Source: Blastococcus sp. TF02A-35
GTDB lineage: Bacteria; Actinomycetota; Actinomycetes; Mycobacteriales; Geodermatophilaceae
Length of the DNA: 62,299 bases
Direction: 5' to 3'
Assembly (NCBI RefSeq): GCF_004571075.1
Contig: NZ_SPQP01000023.1
Location: 1-62,299 of the forward strand
Below the pieces are notes generated by a model. That model searched no databases, was not told the DNA's origin, and saw only the letters and a program-made list of their open reading frames with translations. Made by a program: the position numbers and the translations under genes. Below are positions 17,937-26,831 of this stretch, piece by piece (position 1 is the stretch's first letter; every line of letters starts with the position of its first letter).

Positions 17937-19073
17937 GTGGGCGTCGCAGTCGAGGTCTCGGGGCTGACCAAGTCGTTCGGTAGCCAGAACATCTGGAGCG
18001 ACGTCACGCTGACGTTGCCCCCGGGGGAGATCTCGGTGCTGCTGGGCCCCTCGGGCACCGGCAAGTCGGTGTTCCTGAAGTCCCTGGTCGGTCTGCTGAA
18101 GCCCGAGAAGGGCTCGATCATCATCAGCGACACCGACATCGTGACCTGCAGCGAGCACAAGCTGTACGACGTCCGCCGGCTGTTCGGCGTCCTCTTCCAG
18201 GACGGCGCGCTCTTCGGGTCGATGAACCTCTACGACAACATCGCCTTCCCGCTGCGCGAGCACACGAAGAAGAGCGAGAACGACATCCGCAACATCGTCC
18301 TGGAGAAGATGGAGATGGTCGGTCTCCAGGGCGCCGAGGGCAAGCTGCCCGGCGAGATCTCCGGCGGTATGCGCAAGCGCGCCGGCCTGGCGCGCGCACT
18401 GGTGCTCGACCCCGAGGTCATCCTCTTCGACGAGCCGGACTCCGGCCTGGACCCCGTCCGCGTCGCCTACCTCAACCAGCTCATCGTCGACCTGAACGCC
18501 CAGATCGACGCCACCTTCCTGATCGTCACGCACGACATCGGCACGGCCCGCACGGTGCCCGACAACCTCGGCCTGCTCTTCCGTCGGCACCTGGCGATGT
18601 TCGGGCCGCGCGAGCAGCTGCTGACCTCGCAGGAGCCGGTCGTCCGGCAGTTCCTCAACGGTCGCCGCGAGGGCCCGATCGGGATGAGCGAGGAGAAGGA
18701 CGTCGCCCAGGTGGAGGCCGAGATGGCCGCCCTGGAGGCCCGCGGCGGCGACGCCCACAACGGCGTGGGCCCCAAGGGTGCCTCCGGTGGCGACGCCGTC
18801 CCGCCGCAGCTCGAGCCCTCGCCCGGCCTGCCCGAGCGCAAGGCCGTCCGCCGCCGCCAGGAGCGGGTCGCGCGGATGCTGCACGAGTTCGACCCCGACA
18901 CCGCCGAGGCGATCCGCGCCTCGCTGCCCGAGGACCTGCTGGCGCAGGCCGACGCGGGTGCCTTCACCCCGACCCGGGGCTCCGGTGGCCGGCACTGGGC
19001 GCCGGAGGCCGACGCCGCTGCCGGCGGCTCCACCGCCACGGCCGTGCTGCCCCGGTCGGGCGGTGAGGGGTGA
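17937..19073 (+). CDS. Mce-system ABC transporter ATPase (Mkl/MceG type)
   Basis: 378 residues. Walker A GPSGTGKS (37-44), Q-loop LFQDG, signature ISGGMRKRAGLARAL (from about 140), Walker B VILFDEPDSGLDP and switch His in VTHD (about 198). A C-terminal extension of ~130 residues beyond the ATPase core matches MceG/Mkl, where it contacts the Mce complex. It energises lipid import through the YrbE permeases. The GTG start has GGGAGGCGGGAG before it. In mycobacteria this gene also lies near rplL-rpoB but away from its mce operons; here it leads the operon. Confidence 0.93.
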   Translation: MGVAVEVSGLTKSFGSQNIWSDVTLTLPPGEISVLLGPSGTGKSVFLKSLVGLLKPEKGSIIISDTDIVTCSEHKLYDVRRLFGVLFQDGALFGSMNLYDNIAFPLREHTKKSENDIRNIVLEKMEMVGLQGAEGKLPGEISGGMRKRAGLARALVLDPEVILFDEPDSGLDPVRVAYLNQLIVDLNAQIDATFLIVTHDIGTARTVPDNLGLLFRRHLAMFGPREQLLTSQEPVVRQFLNGRREGPIGMSEEKDVAQVEAEMAALEARGGDAHNGVGPKGASGGDAVPPQLEPSPGLPERKAVRRRQERVARMLHEFDPDTAEAIRASLPEDLLAQADAGAFTPTRGSGGRHWAPEADAAAGGSTATAVLPRSGGEG

Positions 19074-19885
19074 CCGCTACCGACAAGCCGAAGGCGCCGG
19101 GCCTCCTCGACGGCAAGTACTCGCCGACGCGCCCCGTCGCCGCCAGCGGGAAGCTCTTCGCCTTCGCCCTGGACGTGATCCGGGCGCTGCCCAAGCGCCC
19201 CTTCCAGGTCCGTGAGTTCATCCAGCAGACCTGGTTCATCGCCAGCGTCACGATCCTGCCGACGGCGCTGGTCGCGATCCCGTTCGGCGCGGTGATCGCG
19301 CTGCAGCTCGGCTCGCTCACCCGCCAGCTCGGCGCGGAGTCGTTCACCGGCTCCGCCGCGGTGCTGGCGGTGCTCCGCGAGGCGAGCCCGATCGTGACCG
19401 CGCTCCTGATCGCCGGCGCGGGCGGATCGGCGATCTGCGCCGACCTGGGCGCCCGCAAGATCCGCGACGAGATCGACGCGATGGAAGTGCTGGGCATCAG
19501 CCCCATCCAGCGCCTCGTGGTGCCGCGCGTCCTCGGCGCGATGCTCGTCGCGGTCTTCCTCAACGGCCTGGTCAGCGTCGTCGGCGTCGCCGGCGGCTAC
19601 TTCTTCAACGTGGTGCTCCAGGGCGGTACACCCGGTGCCTACCTGGCCTCGTTCAGCGCGCTCGCGCAGGTGGCCGACTTCTGGTCCGGCGAGCTCAAGG
19701 CGCTGGTCTTCGGGCTGATCGCCGGCATCGTCGCCTCCTACAAGGGGCTGAACGCCGGCGGTGGCCCCAAGGGCGTGGGGGACGCGGTGAACCAGTCCGT
19801 GGTCATCACGTTCCTGCTGCTGTTCGCGGTCAACTTCGTCATGACGGCGCTGTACTTCCAGCTCGTCCCGCCGAAGGGGGCGTGA
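19070..19885 (+). CDS. yrbEA: MlaE/YrbE-type permease A of the mce transporter
   Basis: 271 residues with the MlaE/YrbE permease fold: about five membrane helices and the conserved GSAICADLGARKIRDEIDAMEVLGI loop that couples to the ATPase. It forms half of the membrane channel under the Mce hexamer. It begins GTG inside the stop of the ATPase gene (GTGA overlap). The N-terminal 50 residues are cytoplasmic. Confidence 0.93.
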   Translation: MTATDKPKAPGLLDGKYSPTRPVAASGKLFAFALDVIRALPKRPFQVREFIQQTWFIASVTILPTALVAIPFGAVIALQLGSLTRQLGAESFTGSAAVLAVLREASPIVTALLIAGAGGSAICADLGARKIRDEIDAMEVLGISPIQRLVVPRVLGAMLVAVFLNGLVSVVGVAGGYFFNVVLQGGTPGAYLASFSALAQVADFWSGELKALVFGLIAGIVASYKGLNAGGGPKGVGDAVNQSVVITFLLLFAVNFVMTALYFQLVPPKGA

Positions 19886-20754
19886 TGGCGCTCCTCTCGC
19901 CCACCGACCGGATCCGGGTCGGTGCCCGCAAGGTGGTCAACACCGTCTACCGGCGTCCGATGGACACCCTCGACGACCTCGGCGACCAGCTCAGCTTCTA
20001 CGGCCGGGCGCTCGGCTGGGTGCCGCGCACCCTGCGCCGGTACAAGCGGGAGACCTTCCGGCTGCTGGCGGAGGTCACCTTCGGCTCCGGGGCGCTGGCG
20101 GTCATCGGCGGCACCGTCGGCGTCATCGCCTTCCTCTCCTTCTTCACCGGCACCGAGGTGGGGCTGCAGGGCTACGCGGCGCTGGACCAGCTGGGCACGT
20201 CGGCGTTCACCGGCTTCCTCTCGGCGTACTTCAACACCCGGGAGATCGCCCCCCTGGTCGCCGGTCTCGCCCTCTCGGCGACGGTCGGCTGCGGCTTCAC
20301 CGCACAGATCGGCGCGATGCGCATCAACGAGGAGATCGACGCCCTCGAGGTGATGGGCGTGCCGTCCCTGCCGTTCCTGGTGACCACGCGCATCGTCGCC
20401 GGCTTCATCGCCGTCGTCCCGCTCTACGTGCTGGGCCTGCTGAGCAGCTACTTCGCGACCCGGACGATCACCACGCAGGCGTACGGGCAGTCGGCCGGCA
20501 CCTACGACCACTACTTCAACCTGTTCCTGCCACCGCAGGACATCTTCTGGTCGTTCCTGAAAGTCCTGGTCTTCGCGGTGGTGATCATCCTCAGCCACTG
20601 CTACTACGGCTTCCGGGCCGGCGGTGGCCCGGCCGGTGTCGGTCTGGCCGTGGGCCGGGCCGTGCGTTTCTCGATCGTCGCGGTGATGGTCATCGACCTC
20701 TTCCTCTCGCTGGCGATCTGGGGCTCCACGACGACCGTGCGGATCGCGGGGTGA
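19885..20754 (+). CDS. yrbEB: MlaE/YrbE-type permease B of the mce transporter
   Basis: 289 residues, second permease with the matching coupling loop (TAQIGAMRINEEIDALEVMGV) and about five membrane helices. The ATG at 19885 shares its A with the yrbEA stop (TGATG); a GTG three bases earlier is the alternative. It pairs with YrbEA to carry lipid across the inner membrane. Confidence 0.92.
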   Translation: MALLSPTDRIRVGARKVVNTVYRRPMDTLDDLGDQLSFYGRALGWVPRTLRRYKRETFRLLAEVTFGSGALAVIGGTVGVIAFLSFFTGTEVGLQGYAALDQLGTSAFTGFLSAYFNTREIAPLVAGLALSATVGCGFTAQIGAMRINEEIDALEVMGVPSLPFLVTTRIVAGFIAVVPLYVLGLLSSYFATRTITTQAYGQSAGTYDHYFNLFLPPQDIFWSFLKVLVFAVVIILSHCYYGFRAGGGPAGVGLAVGRAVRFSIVAVMVIDLFLSLAIWGSTTTVRIAG

Positions 20755-20761
20755 GGGCGAG

Positions 20762-22147
20762 ATGAGCAAGCGGGGACTGGTCGTCCGTCGGCGGCTGCAG
20801 GGACTGGCCTTCCTGGTCGTCCTGGCGCTGCTGCTGGGCCTGGCCGTGGCGACCTACCAGAAGGCGTTCACCGACTTCGCCGAGGTGACGCTGCGGGCGG
20901 ACACGGTGGGCAACCAGCTGAAGGAGGCCTCCGACGTCAAGGTGCGCGGCGTGATCGTGGGCGAGGTGCGAGCCGTGGACGCCGACGTCGACGGCGCGGT
21001 CATCGAGCTGGGCATCCGGCCGGAGTACCTCGAGCAGATCCCCGCCGACGTCACCGCCCGGCTGCTGCCCAAGACGCTGTTCGGCGAGCGCTTCGTCTCC
21101 CTCGAGCTGCCCGAGAGCCCCGGCTCGGCGCGGCTGGCCGACGGCGACGTCATCGGCCAGGACCGCAGCGAGAACGCCATCGAGCTGCAGCGGGTGGTCG
21201 ACGACCTGCTGCCGCTGCTGCAGGCCGTGAAGCCCGAGGACCTCTCCTACACCCTCGGCGCCGTGGCCGAGGCGCTGCGCGGCCGCGGCGACAAGCTGGG
21301 CGAGAACCTCGCCGCGGTGGGGGAGTACACGACCCAGATCAACACCGTGCTGCCGGAGCTCCAGGCCGACATCAGCGCCATCGCCGACGTCGCCGACACC
21401 TACGACGCCGCCGCCGAGGACCTGCTCGGGGTCCTCGACAACCTGGCGGTCACCAGCACGACGCTGGTCGACCAGCAGGAGCAGCTCCGCCGCACGTTCA
21501 CCGTGGGCGCCGGCACCGGCGACGTGACCGCCGGCTTCCTCGAGGCCAACGAGCGCAACATCATCTCGCTGGCCGAGACCTCGCGCCCGGTGCTCGGCGT
21601 CTTCGCGGAGTACTCCCCGGTCTACCCGTGCCTGCTCAACGGACTGACCCGGTTCAACCCGATGATCAGCGAGGCGTTCGGCGCCGACGGCGACCCGTCG
21701 CTGAACCTGAACATCGTCGTCAGCCTGCCGCCGCGGAACCCCTACGTCCCGGGCGACCAGCCGGAGTACCTGGACCAGAGCGGGCCGGACTGCCAGGGGC
21801 TGGGCGACATCGACGGGATGATCGCCGCCGCGGAGCGCGGGGAGTACTACTGCCCGGCCCCGCCGGAGGACGGCGTCGACTCCGTGGACAACCCCGTCTC
21901 GGGGAACCCGGTCTGCATCGGCGGGCGGAACCCGGACGACGCGCCGGAGGGGGCCGGCGAGCCGAACCCCGGCTCGCCCACGGCGGGCAACTCGCTGCCG
22001 TACGACCTCGCCGGGTCGACGGCGGAGCTGGACCTGGTGCGCAACATCCTGAGCTACCAGACCGGCGTCGAGCCCGGGAAGGTCTCGGACCTGTCGGCGT
22101 CGGTCATGGCGCCGCTGCTCCGAGGTACACAGGTGGCACTGCGATGA
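20762..22147 (+). CDS. mceA: MceA-type lipid-transport protein
   Basis: 461 residues. One N-terminal membrane helix (about 13-33), then the MCE domain (about 40-120; VTLRADTVGNQLKEASDVKVRG) and a long helical region (about 150-290) expected to form part of the hexameric needle across the envelope. The C-terminal 150 residues are Pro/Gly/Asp rich with several cysteines. It is first of six mce genes in the standard A-F order. The ATG follows GAGGGCGAG. Confidence 0.92.
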   Translation: MSKRGLVVRRRLQGLAFLVVLALLLGLAVATYQKAFTDFAEVTLRADTVGNQLKEASDVKVRGVIVGEVRAVDADVDGAVIELGIRPEYLEQIPADVTARLLPKTLFGERFVSLELPESPGSARLADGDVIGQDRSENAIELQRVVDDLLPLLQAVKPEDLSYTLGAVAEALRGRGDKLGENLAAVGEYTTQINTVLPELQADISAIADVADTYDAAAEDLLGVLDNLAVTSTTLVDQQEQLRRTFTVGAGTGDVTAGFLEANERNIISLAETSRPVLGVFAEYSPVYPCLLNGLTRFNPMISEAFGADGDPSLNLNIVVSLPPRNPYVPGDQPEYLDQSGPDCQGLGDIDGMIAAAERGEYYCPAPPEDGVDSVDNPVSGNPVCIGGRNPDDAPEGAGEPNPGSPTAGNSLPYDLAGSTAELDLVRNILSYQTGVEPGKVSDLSASVMAPLLRGTQVALR

Positions 22148-22209
22148 CGGGGCGTGGCGTGCGGACGACGGGGGCGACCATGGGCTTCGACGCGGGGGTG
22201 GCGTCGTGA
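22144..22209 (+). CDS. 21-residue micro-ORF coupling mceA to mceB
   Basis: ATG at 22144 overlaps the mceA stop (ATGA), and its own TGA overlaps the mceB GTG start (GTGA at 22206-22209). It encodes 21 residues, Gly/Thr rich, starting MTGRGVRTT. AGGTGG lies upstream of the ATG. Elsewhere in this operon adjacent genes overlap directly, so a ribosome that ends mceA can reach mceB only by crossing this ORF or by fresh initiation. It may set the MceA:MceB ratio or be a fortuitous relic. The peptide itself resembles nothing I know. Confidence 0.4.
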   Translation: MTGRGVRTTGATMGFDAGVAS

Positions 22210-23273
22210 AGGGCGCGATGCGCGGGCTGGCCGGCCCGCTCACCAAGCTCCTGGTGTTCGGGCTGGTGACCGTGCTGGCCAGCTACGTGCTGGTCAGCAC
22301 CATCACCAACGCCGGCTACGGCGAGCAGCTCACCTACCGGGCCGAGTTCGCCGACGTCGCCGGGCTGGTCGAGGGCGACGAGGTGCGCATCGCCGGCGTC
22401 CGCGTCGGCCAGGTGACCGGCATCGGGCTGGGGGAGCGCACGGACCGGCCGACCGCGGAGGTCGAGCTCGAGGTGAGCGCCGACGTGCCGCTGCCCGCCG
22501 GGGTCCAGGCGACCATCCGCTACCGCAACCTCGTCGGCCAGCGCTACATCGCGCTGGTGGAGGGCGACGGCTCGTCCGGTCGCACGCTCGAGGAGGACGC
22601 GCTCATCCCGCTGGCCCAGACCAAGCCCGCGCTGGACCTCACCGTCCTGTTCGGCGGCTTCCAGCCGCTGCTGCAGGCGCTCTCGCCGGCGGACATGAAC
22701 CGCCTCTCCTTCGAGATCATCCAGGTCTTCCAGGGCGAGGCCGGGACCGTGGAGAGCCTGCTCGGCCACGTGGCGTCGCTCAGCAGCTCCCTGGCCGACA
22801 AGGACGCCGTCATCGGCGAGGTGATCGAGAACCTGAGCACCGTGCTGGGCAGCGTGGCCGCCCGCGACGAGCAGCTGTCGGGGCTGATCGTGAGCCTGCA
22901 GCAGTTCGTGACGGGCCTGGCGGGGGACCGGGACGCGATCTTCGACTCGCTGCAGACCATCGACGGGCTGGCGCGGTCGACGACCGACCTGCTGGTCGAC
23001 GCCCGTGCGCCGCTGGCCGCCGACATCCGGGCCCTGGGCGACCTGTCCACCAACCTGGCCGAGACCGGCGACGTGGTCGAGGACTTCCTCCAGCTGGCGC
23101 CCACCAAGATCGACCTGATCACCCGGACCGCGGTGAACGGCAGCTGGTTCAACTTCTTCCTGTGCGGGGCGTCGGGCAACGTCGTCCTCCCGGTCACCGG
23201 GCCCGACGGCGGGGACACCGAGGTCGAGGTGCCCACCGGCGGCCTGCGCAACGGTGAGCGGGGGTGCAGCTGA
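22206..23273 (+). CDS. mceB: MceB-type lipid-transport protein
   Basis: 355 residues. N-terminal helix (about 12-32), MCE domain (about 38-118; YRAEFADVAGLVEGDEVRIAG), then a long helical region with the QPLLQALSPADMNRLSFEIIQVFQGE block typical of MceB, ending in a short tail with Cys. The GTG start has GGGGGTGG before it. It assembles with MceA and C-F in one hexamer. Confidence 0.92.
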   Translation: MKGAMRGLAGPLTKLLVFGLVTVLASYVLVSTITNAGYGEQLTYRAEFADVAGLVEGDEVRIAGVRVGQVTGIGLGERTDRPTAEVELEVSADVPLPAGVQATIRYRNLVGQRYIALVEGDGSSGRTLEEDALIPLAQTKPALDLTVLFGGFQPLLQALSPADMNRLSFEIIQVFQGEAGTVESLLGHVASLSSSLADKDAVIGEVIENLSTVLGSVAARDEQLSGLIVSLQQFVTGLAGDRDAIFDSLQTIDGLARSTTDLLVDARAPLAADIRALGDLSTNLAETGDVVEDFLQLAPTKIDLITRTAVNGSWFNFFLCGASGNVVLPVTGPDGGDTEVEVPTGGLRNGERGCS

Positions 23274-24301
23274 TGGCCCGGTACTCCAAGCCCTTCCGCG
23301 ACCGGAACCCGGTCACCGTCGGCGCGGTCAGCCTGGCGGTCATCGCGACGATGGTGTTCCTCGCCTTCAACGCGCAGTCGCTGCCGCTGATCGGCGGGGG
23401 CACGGTCTACAAGGCCCAGTTCTCCGAGGCGGCCGGCCTGCTGCCCGACGACCCGGTGCGGGTGGCCGGCGTCAAGGTCGGGACGGTCGAGAGCCTGGCG
23501 CTGGAGGACGGTGCCGTCACCGTCGAGTTCCGGGTGGAGGACGCCTTCGTGGGCAACCGCTCGGAGGCGGCGATCAAGATCGAGACGGTGCTGGGCGCGA
23601 AGTACCTGGCCCTGGTGCCCCGCGGGTCCGAGGAGCTCGACCCCGAGGACCAGATCCCGCTGGAGCGGACCGCCTCGCCCTACGACGTCGTCGAGGCGTT
23701 CGCCGACCTCTCGACCACCGTCGAGGACCTGGACACCGCCCAGCTCGCCAGCTCCTTCGAGGTGCTGGCCGAGACCTTCGCCGAGACCCCCGACGAGGTG
23801 CGGACCTCGCTGGAGGGGCTGGCCCGGCTGTCGGACACCATCTCCTCCCGCGACGCCCAGCTCCAGCAGCTGCTGACGGCGACCCGCACGGTCACCCAGG
23901 TGCTGGCCGACCGGAACGGTGAGTTCACCCAGCTGATCCTGGACTCCAACACGCTGCTCACCGAGGTGCAGGAGCGCCGGGCGCTCATCGACTCGATCCT
24001 GACCAGCACCCAGGAGCTGTCCACGCAGCTCTCCGGGCTGGTGACCGACAACCGCGAGGCGCTGACGCCGGCGCTGCAGCAGCTGTCGACGGTCACCGAC
24101 ATCCTGGCCCGCAACCGCGACAACCTGGCGCAGACGATCGACAACTTCGCGCCGTTCGTCCGGGTCTTCACCAACACCCTCGGCACCGGCCGGTGGTTCG
24201 ACAGCTTCGTGGACAACCTGCTGCCGGGCGTCGTCGGCAGCGTGGTGTGCGGCGGGCCGGGCGTCGTCGGTCTCCCGGTCGACTGTGCGGAGGGCAACTG
24301 A
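23273..24301 (+). CDS. mceC: MceC-type lipid-transport protein
   Basis: 342 residues. N-terminal helix (about 16-36), MCE domain (YKAQFSEAAGLLPDDPVRVAGVKVG), helical region to about 310, and a short Cys-containing end (SVVCGGPGVVGLPVDC). The ATG at 23273 shares its A with the mceB stop (TGATG); an in-frame start three codons earlier is less likely. Confidence 0.92.
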   Translation: MARYSKPFRDRNPVTVGAVSLAVIATMVFLAFNAQSLPLIGGGTVYKAQFSEAAGLLPDDPVRVAGVKVGTVESLALEDGAVTVEFRVEDAFVGNRSEAAIKIETVLGAKYLALVPRGSEELDPEDQIPLERTASPYDVVEAFADLSTTVEDLDTAQLASSFEVLAETFAETPDEVRTSLEGLARLSDTISSRDAQLQQLLTATRTVTQVLADRNGEFTQLILDSNTLLTEVQERRALIDSILTSTQELSTQLSGLVTDNREALTPALQQLSTVTDILARNRDNLAQTIDNFAPFVRVFTNTLGTGRWFDSFVDNLLPGVVGSVVCGGPGVVGLPVDCAEGN

Positions 24302-25569
24302 TGAGCGGCTCGCTGCAGCGCGGCGTCGCGGTCGCCGCGGCGCTGGTCCTGGTGGGTGCGCTGGGCTGGACGGTCCTCCGCCCGGCCGGGCAGTACCGGG
24401 TCACCGCGTGGTTCGACCAGACCGTCGGCCTGTACCAGGGCTCCGACGTGCGGATCCTGGGCATCGACGTCGGTGAGGTCACCGAGGTGACGCCCGAGGG
24501 CGACCGGGTGCGCGTGGAGATGCTGCTCGAGGAGGACTACGACGTCCCGGCCGACGCGAACGCCGTCGTCCTGGCGCCCTCCCTGGTCTCCGACCGGTAC
24601 GTCCAGTTCTCCCCGGTCTACGACGGCGGCCCGACCATGCAGGACGGCGCCGAGGTGCCGATGGAGCGCACGGCCACCCCGGTGGAGCTCGACGCGGTCT
24701 ACGGGGCGCTCGACGAGCTGTCGGCCGCCCTGGGCCCGACCGGCGTCAACGAGAACGGCGCCCTGTCGGACCTGATCGACGTCGGGGCCGCGAACCTCGA
24801 GGGCACCGGCGACGACCTCAACCGCACGCTGACCGGGTTCAGCCAGGCGGTGGAGACGCTGTCGAACAACCGCGACGGCCTGTTCGACTCCGTGGACAAC
24901 CTGCAGACCTTCACCAGCGCGCTGGCCACGATCGACGCGCAGGTGGGCCAGTTCAACACCAACATGGCCGCCGTCGCCGACATCCTCGAGGGGGAGCGGG
25001 AGGACCTCGCCGCCGCGATCCAGATGCTGTCGCAGGCGCTGGGCCAGGTGGCCGGCTTCGTGCAGGACAACACCGACCTGCTGCGCTCGAACGTCGACAA
25101 GCTGGCCGACATCACGCTCGTCCTGGTGCAGCAGCGCGACGCGCTGGCCGAAATCATGGACGTCGCGCCGGCGGCCCTGGGCAACCTCGCCCACGCCTAC
25201 AACCCGGACTACGGGACGCTGGACACCCGCGACAACTCGCTCGGTGCCACCAGCCCGGAGGTCATCGTCTGCCAGATCCTCGGTGCCACGGGCCGGCTGC
25301 GGCTGGACCTGGACCTCGTCCCCGACGTCGAGGACGAGACCCCCGGGATCATCGACTCGATCACCGAGGGCCTCCAGCTGCCGCGGATCGAGCAGATCTG
25401 CACCCGGCTGCTGTCCGGGGACACCGACGGCGACTCGGTCCCGGACGACTTCAACGAGAACGGCATCTCCGACCTGCAGGAGCTGCTCACCGCCCTCTAC
25501 GGCGGCGCCGCGCCCGGCGCCTCCGGCCGCCCCCTGGTCGGCATGCCGAACGTCGGAGGTCCGCGATGA
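24301..25569 (+). CDS. mceD: MceD-type lipid-transport protein with C-terminal calcium-loop-like motif
   Basis: 422 residues. N-terminal helix (about 5-24), MCE domain (about 30-110; AWFDQTVGLYQGSDVRILGIDVG), long helical region (to about 300). The tail contains DTDGDSVPDDFNENGISD (from residue 374), spaced like a thrombospondin type-3 or EF-hand-type Ca2+ loop (DxDxDxxxD, then DxNxxGxxD). I do not know this motif as a usual part of MceD. The ATG shares its A with the mceC stop. Confidence 0.9.
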   Translation: MSGSLQRGVAVAAALVLVGALGWTVLRPAGQYRVTAWFDQTVGLYQGSDVRILGIDVGEVTEVTPEGDRVRVEMLLEEDYDVPADANAVVLAPSLVSDRYVQFSPVYDGGPTMQDGAEVPMERTATPVELDAVYGALDELSAALGPTGVNENGALSDLIDVGAANLEGTGDDLNRTLTGFSQAVETLSNNRDGLFDSVDNLQTFTSALATIDAQVGQFNTNMAAVADILEGEREDLAAAIQMLSQALGQVAGFVQDNTDLLRSNVDKLADITLVLVQQRDALAEIMDVAPAALGNLAHAYNPDYGTLDTRDNSLGATSPEVIVCQILGATGRLRLDLDLVPDVEDETPGIIDSITEGLQLPRIEQICTRLLSGDTDGDSVPDDFNENGISDLQELLTALYGGAAPGASGRPLVGMPNVGGPR

Positions 25570-26831
25570 CCCGGCCCCTCACCCGCGTCGCGGCCCTGGC
25601 CGGCGGCGTGCTGCTGCTCACCGGCTGCGGGTTCCGCGGCGCCTACTCGTTCAGCCTGCCCGGCGGGGCGGACCTGGGCGACGAGCCCTTCACGGTCGAG
25701 GTCGAGTTCCTCGACGTGCTCGACCTGGTGCCGCAGTCCGGTGTCCGGGTGGCCGACGTGCCCGTCGGGCGGGTGACCGGCATCGAGCTGGCCGACGACT
25801 GGACGGCGGTGGTGGAGCTCGAGGTCAACGGCGACGTGGAGCTGCCGGAGAACGCCGTCGCGATGATCCAGCAGACCTCGCTCCTGGGCGAGAAGTTCGT
25901 CGAGCTGGCCGCCCCGGGCAACGAGCAGCCGCGGGGCGAGCTCGGCGACGGCGACCGCATCGGTCTGGAGCGCACGAACCGCAACGTCGAGGTGGAGGAG
26001 CTGCTCGGTGCGCTCTCCCTGGTCCTCAACGGCGGCGGGCTCACCCAGCTGACCACGATCACCCGGGAGCTGGGCGAGGCCATGGAGGGCCGCGAGTCGG
26101 CGATCCGCAACACCCTCGAGCAGCTGGACACCCTCGTCGGCGGTCTGGACGAGCAGAAGTCCGAGATCAACCGGGCGCTGGACAGCGTGAACGCGCTCGC
26201 CTCCAGCCTCGCCGAGCGCACCCAGACCATCGAGACGGCGCTGGACACGATCGGCCCCGGCCTCGACGTCATCAACCAGCAGCGCGACCTGCTGGTGTCG
26301 ATGCTGGAGAGCCTGGCCCGCCTCGGCGACGTCGGCACGCGGGTCATCAACCAGGCCGGCGCCAACACCGTCGAGGACCTCAAGCTGCTCCAGCCGATCC
26401 TGACCCAGCTGGCGGCCGCCGGACCGGACCTCGCCGGGTCGCTGGACCTGCTGCTGACCTACCCCTTCCCGGCCAGCTCGCTGTCGGCGCTGAACTACCG
26501 GCAGGACCTGCGGACCGGTGGCTACGGGCTGTTCACGAACATGACCGCGACCCTGGACCTCGACCTCACCGAGGTGCTCTGCCGCTACGTGGTCGACCCC
26601 GTCACGGGGGGCCTGGAGATCATCGAGCCGCCGGACCTCACCGGCGAGGAGTGCGGCGTGCCGGGCACCCCGCCGGGCAACCAGCGCACCGCCGACGGCT
26701 CCACGCAGCAGCAGGAGCAGCCGACCACCACCCAGAGCTTCGGCTTCGGGCTGCCCGACGACGCGATCTCGGGGGTGCCCGTCGACCCGGGCACGATCGG
26801 GATGCCCGACTTCCTGGGAGGCCGGCCGTGA
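25566..26831 (+). CDS. mceE: MceE-type lipoprotein of the mce transporter
   Basis: 421 residues. The signal peptide ends in lipobox LLTGC (Cys21), as in MceE/LprN proteins, which are the lipid-anchored member of each mce set. The MCE domain follows (about 44-125; VEFLDVLDLVPQSGVRVADVPVGRV), then helices and a Gln/Thr-rich low-complexity tail (about 375-390). The ATG overlaps the mceD stop (ATGA). Confidence 0.92.
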   Translation: MTRPLTRVAALAGGVLLLTGCGFRGAYSFSLPGGADLGDEPFTVEVEFLDVLDLVPQSGVRVADVPVGRVTGIELADDWTAVVELEVNGDVELPENAVAMIQQTSLLGEKFVELAAPGNEQPRGELGDGDRIGLERTNRNVEVEELLGALSLVLNGGGLTQLTTITRELGEAMEGRESAIRNTLEQLDTLVGGLDEQKSEINRALDSVNALASSLAERTQTIETALDTIGPGLDVINQQRDLLVSMLESLARLGDVGTRVINQAGANTVEDLKLLQPILTQLAAAGPDLAGSLDLLLTYPFPASSLSALNYRQDLRTGGYGLFTNMTATLDLDLTEVLCRYVVDPVTGGLEIIEPPDLTGEECGVPGTPPGNQRTADGSTQQQEQPTTTQSFGFGLPDDAISGVPVDPGTIGMPDFLGGRP

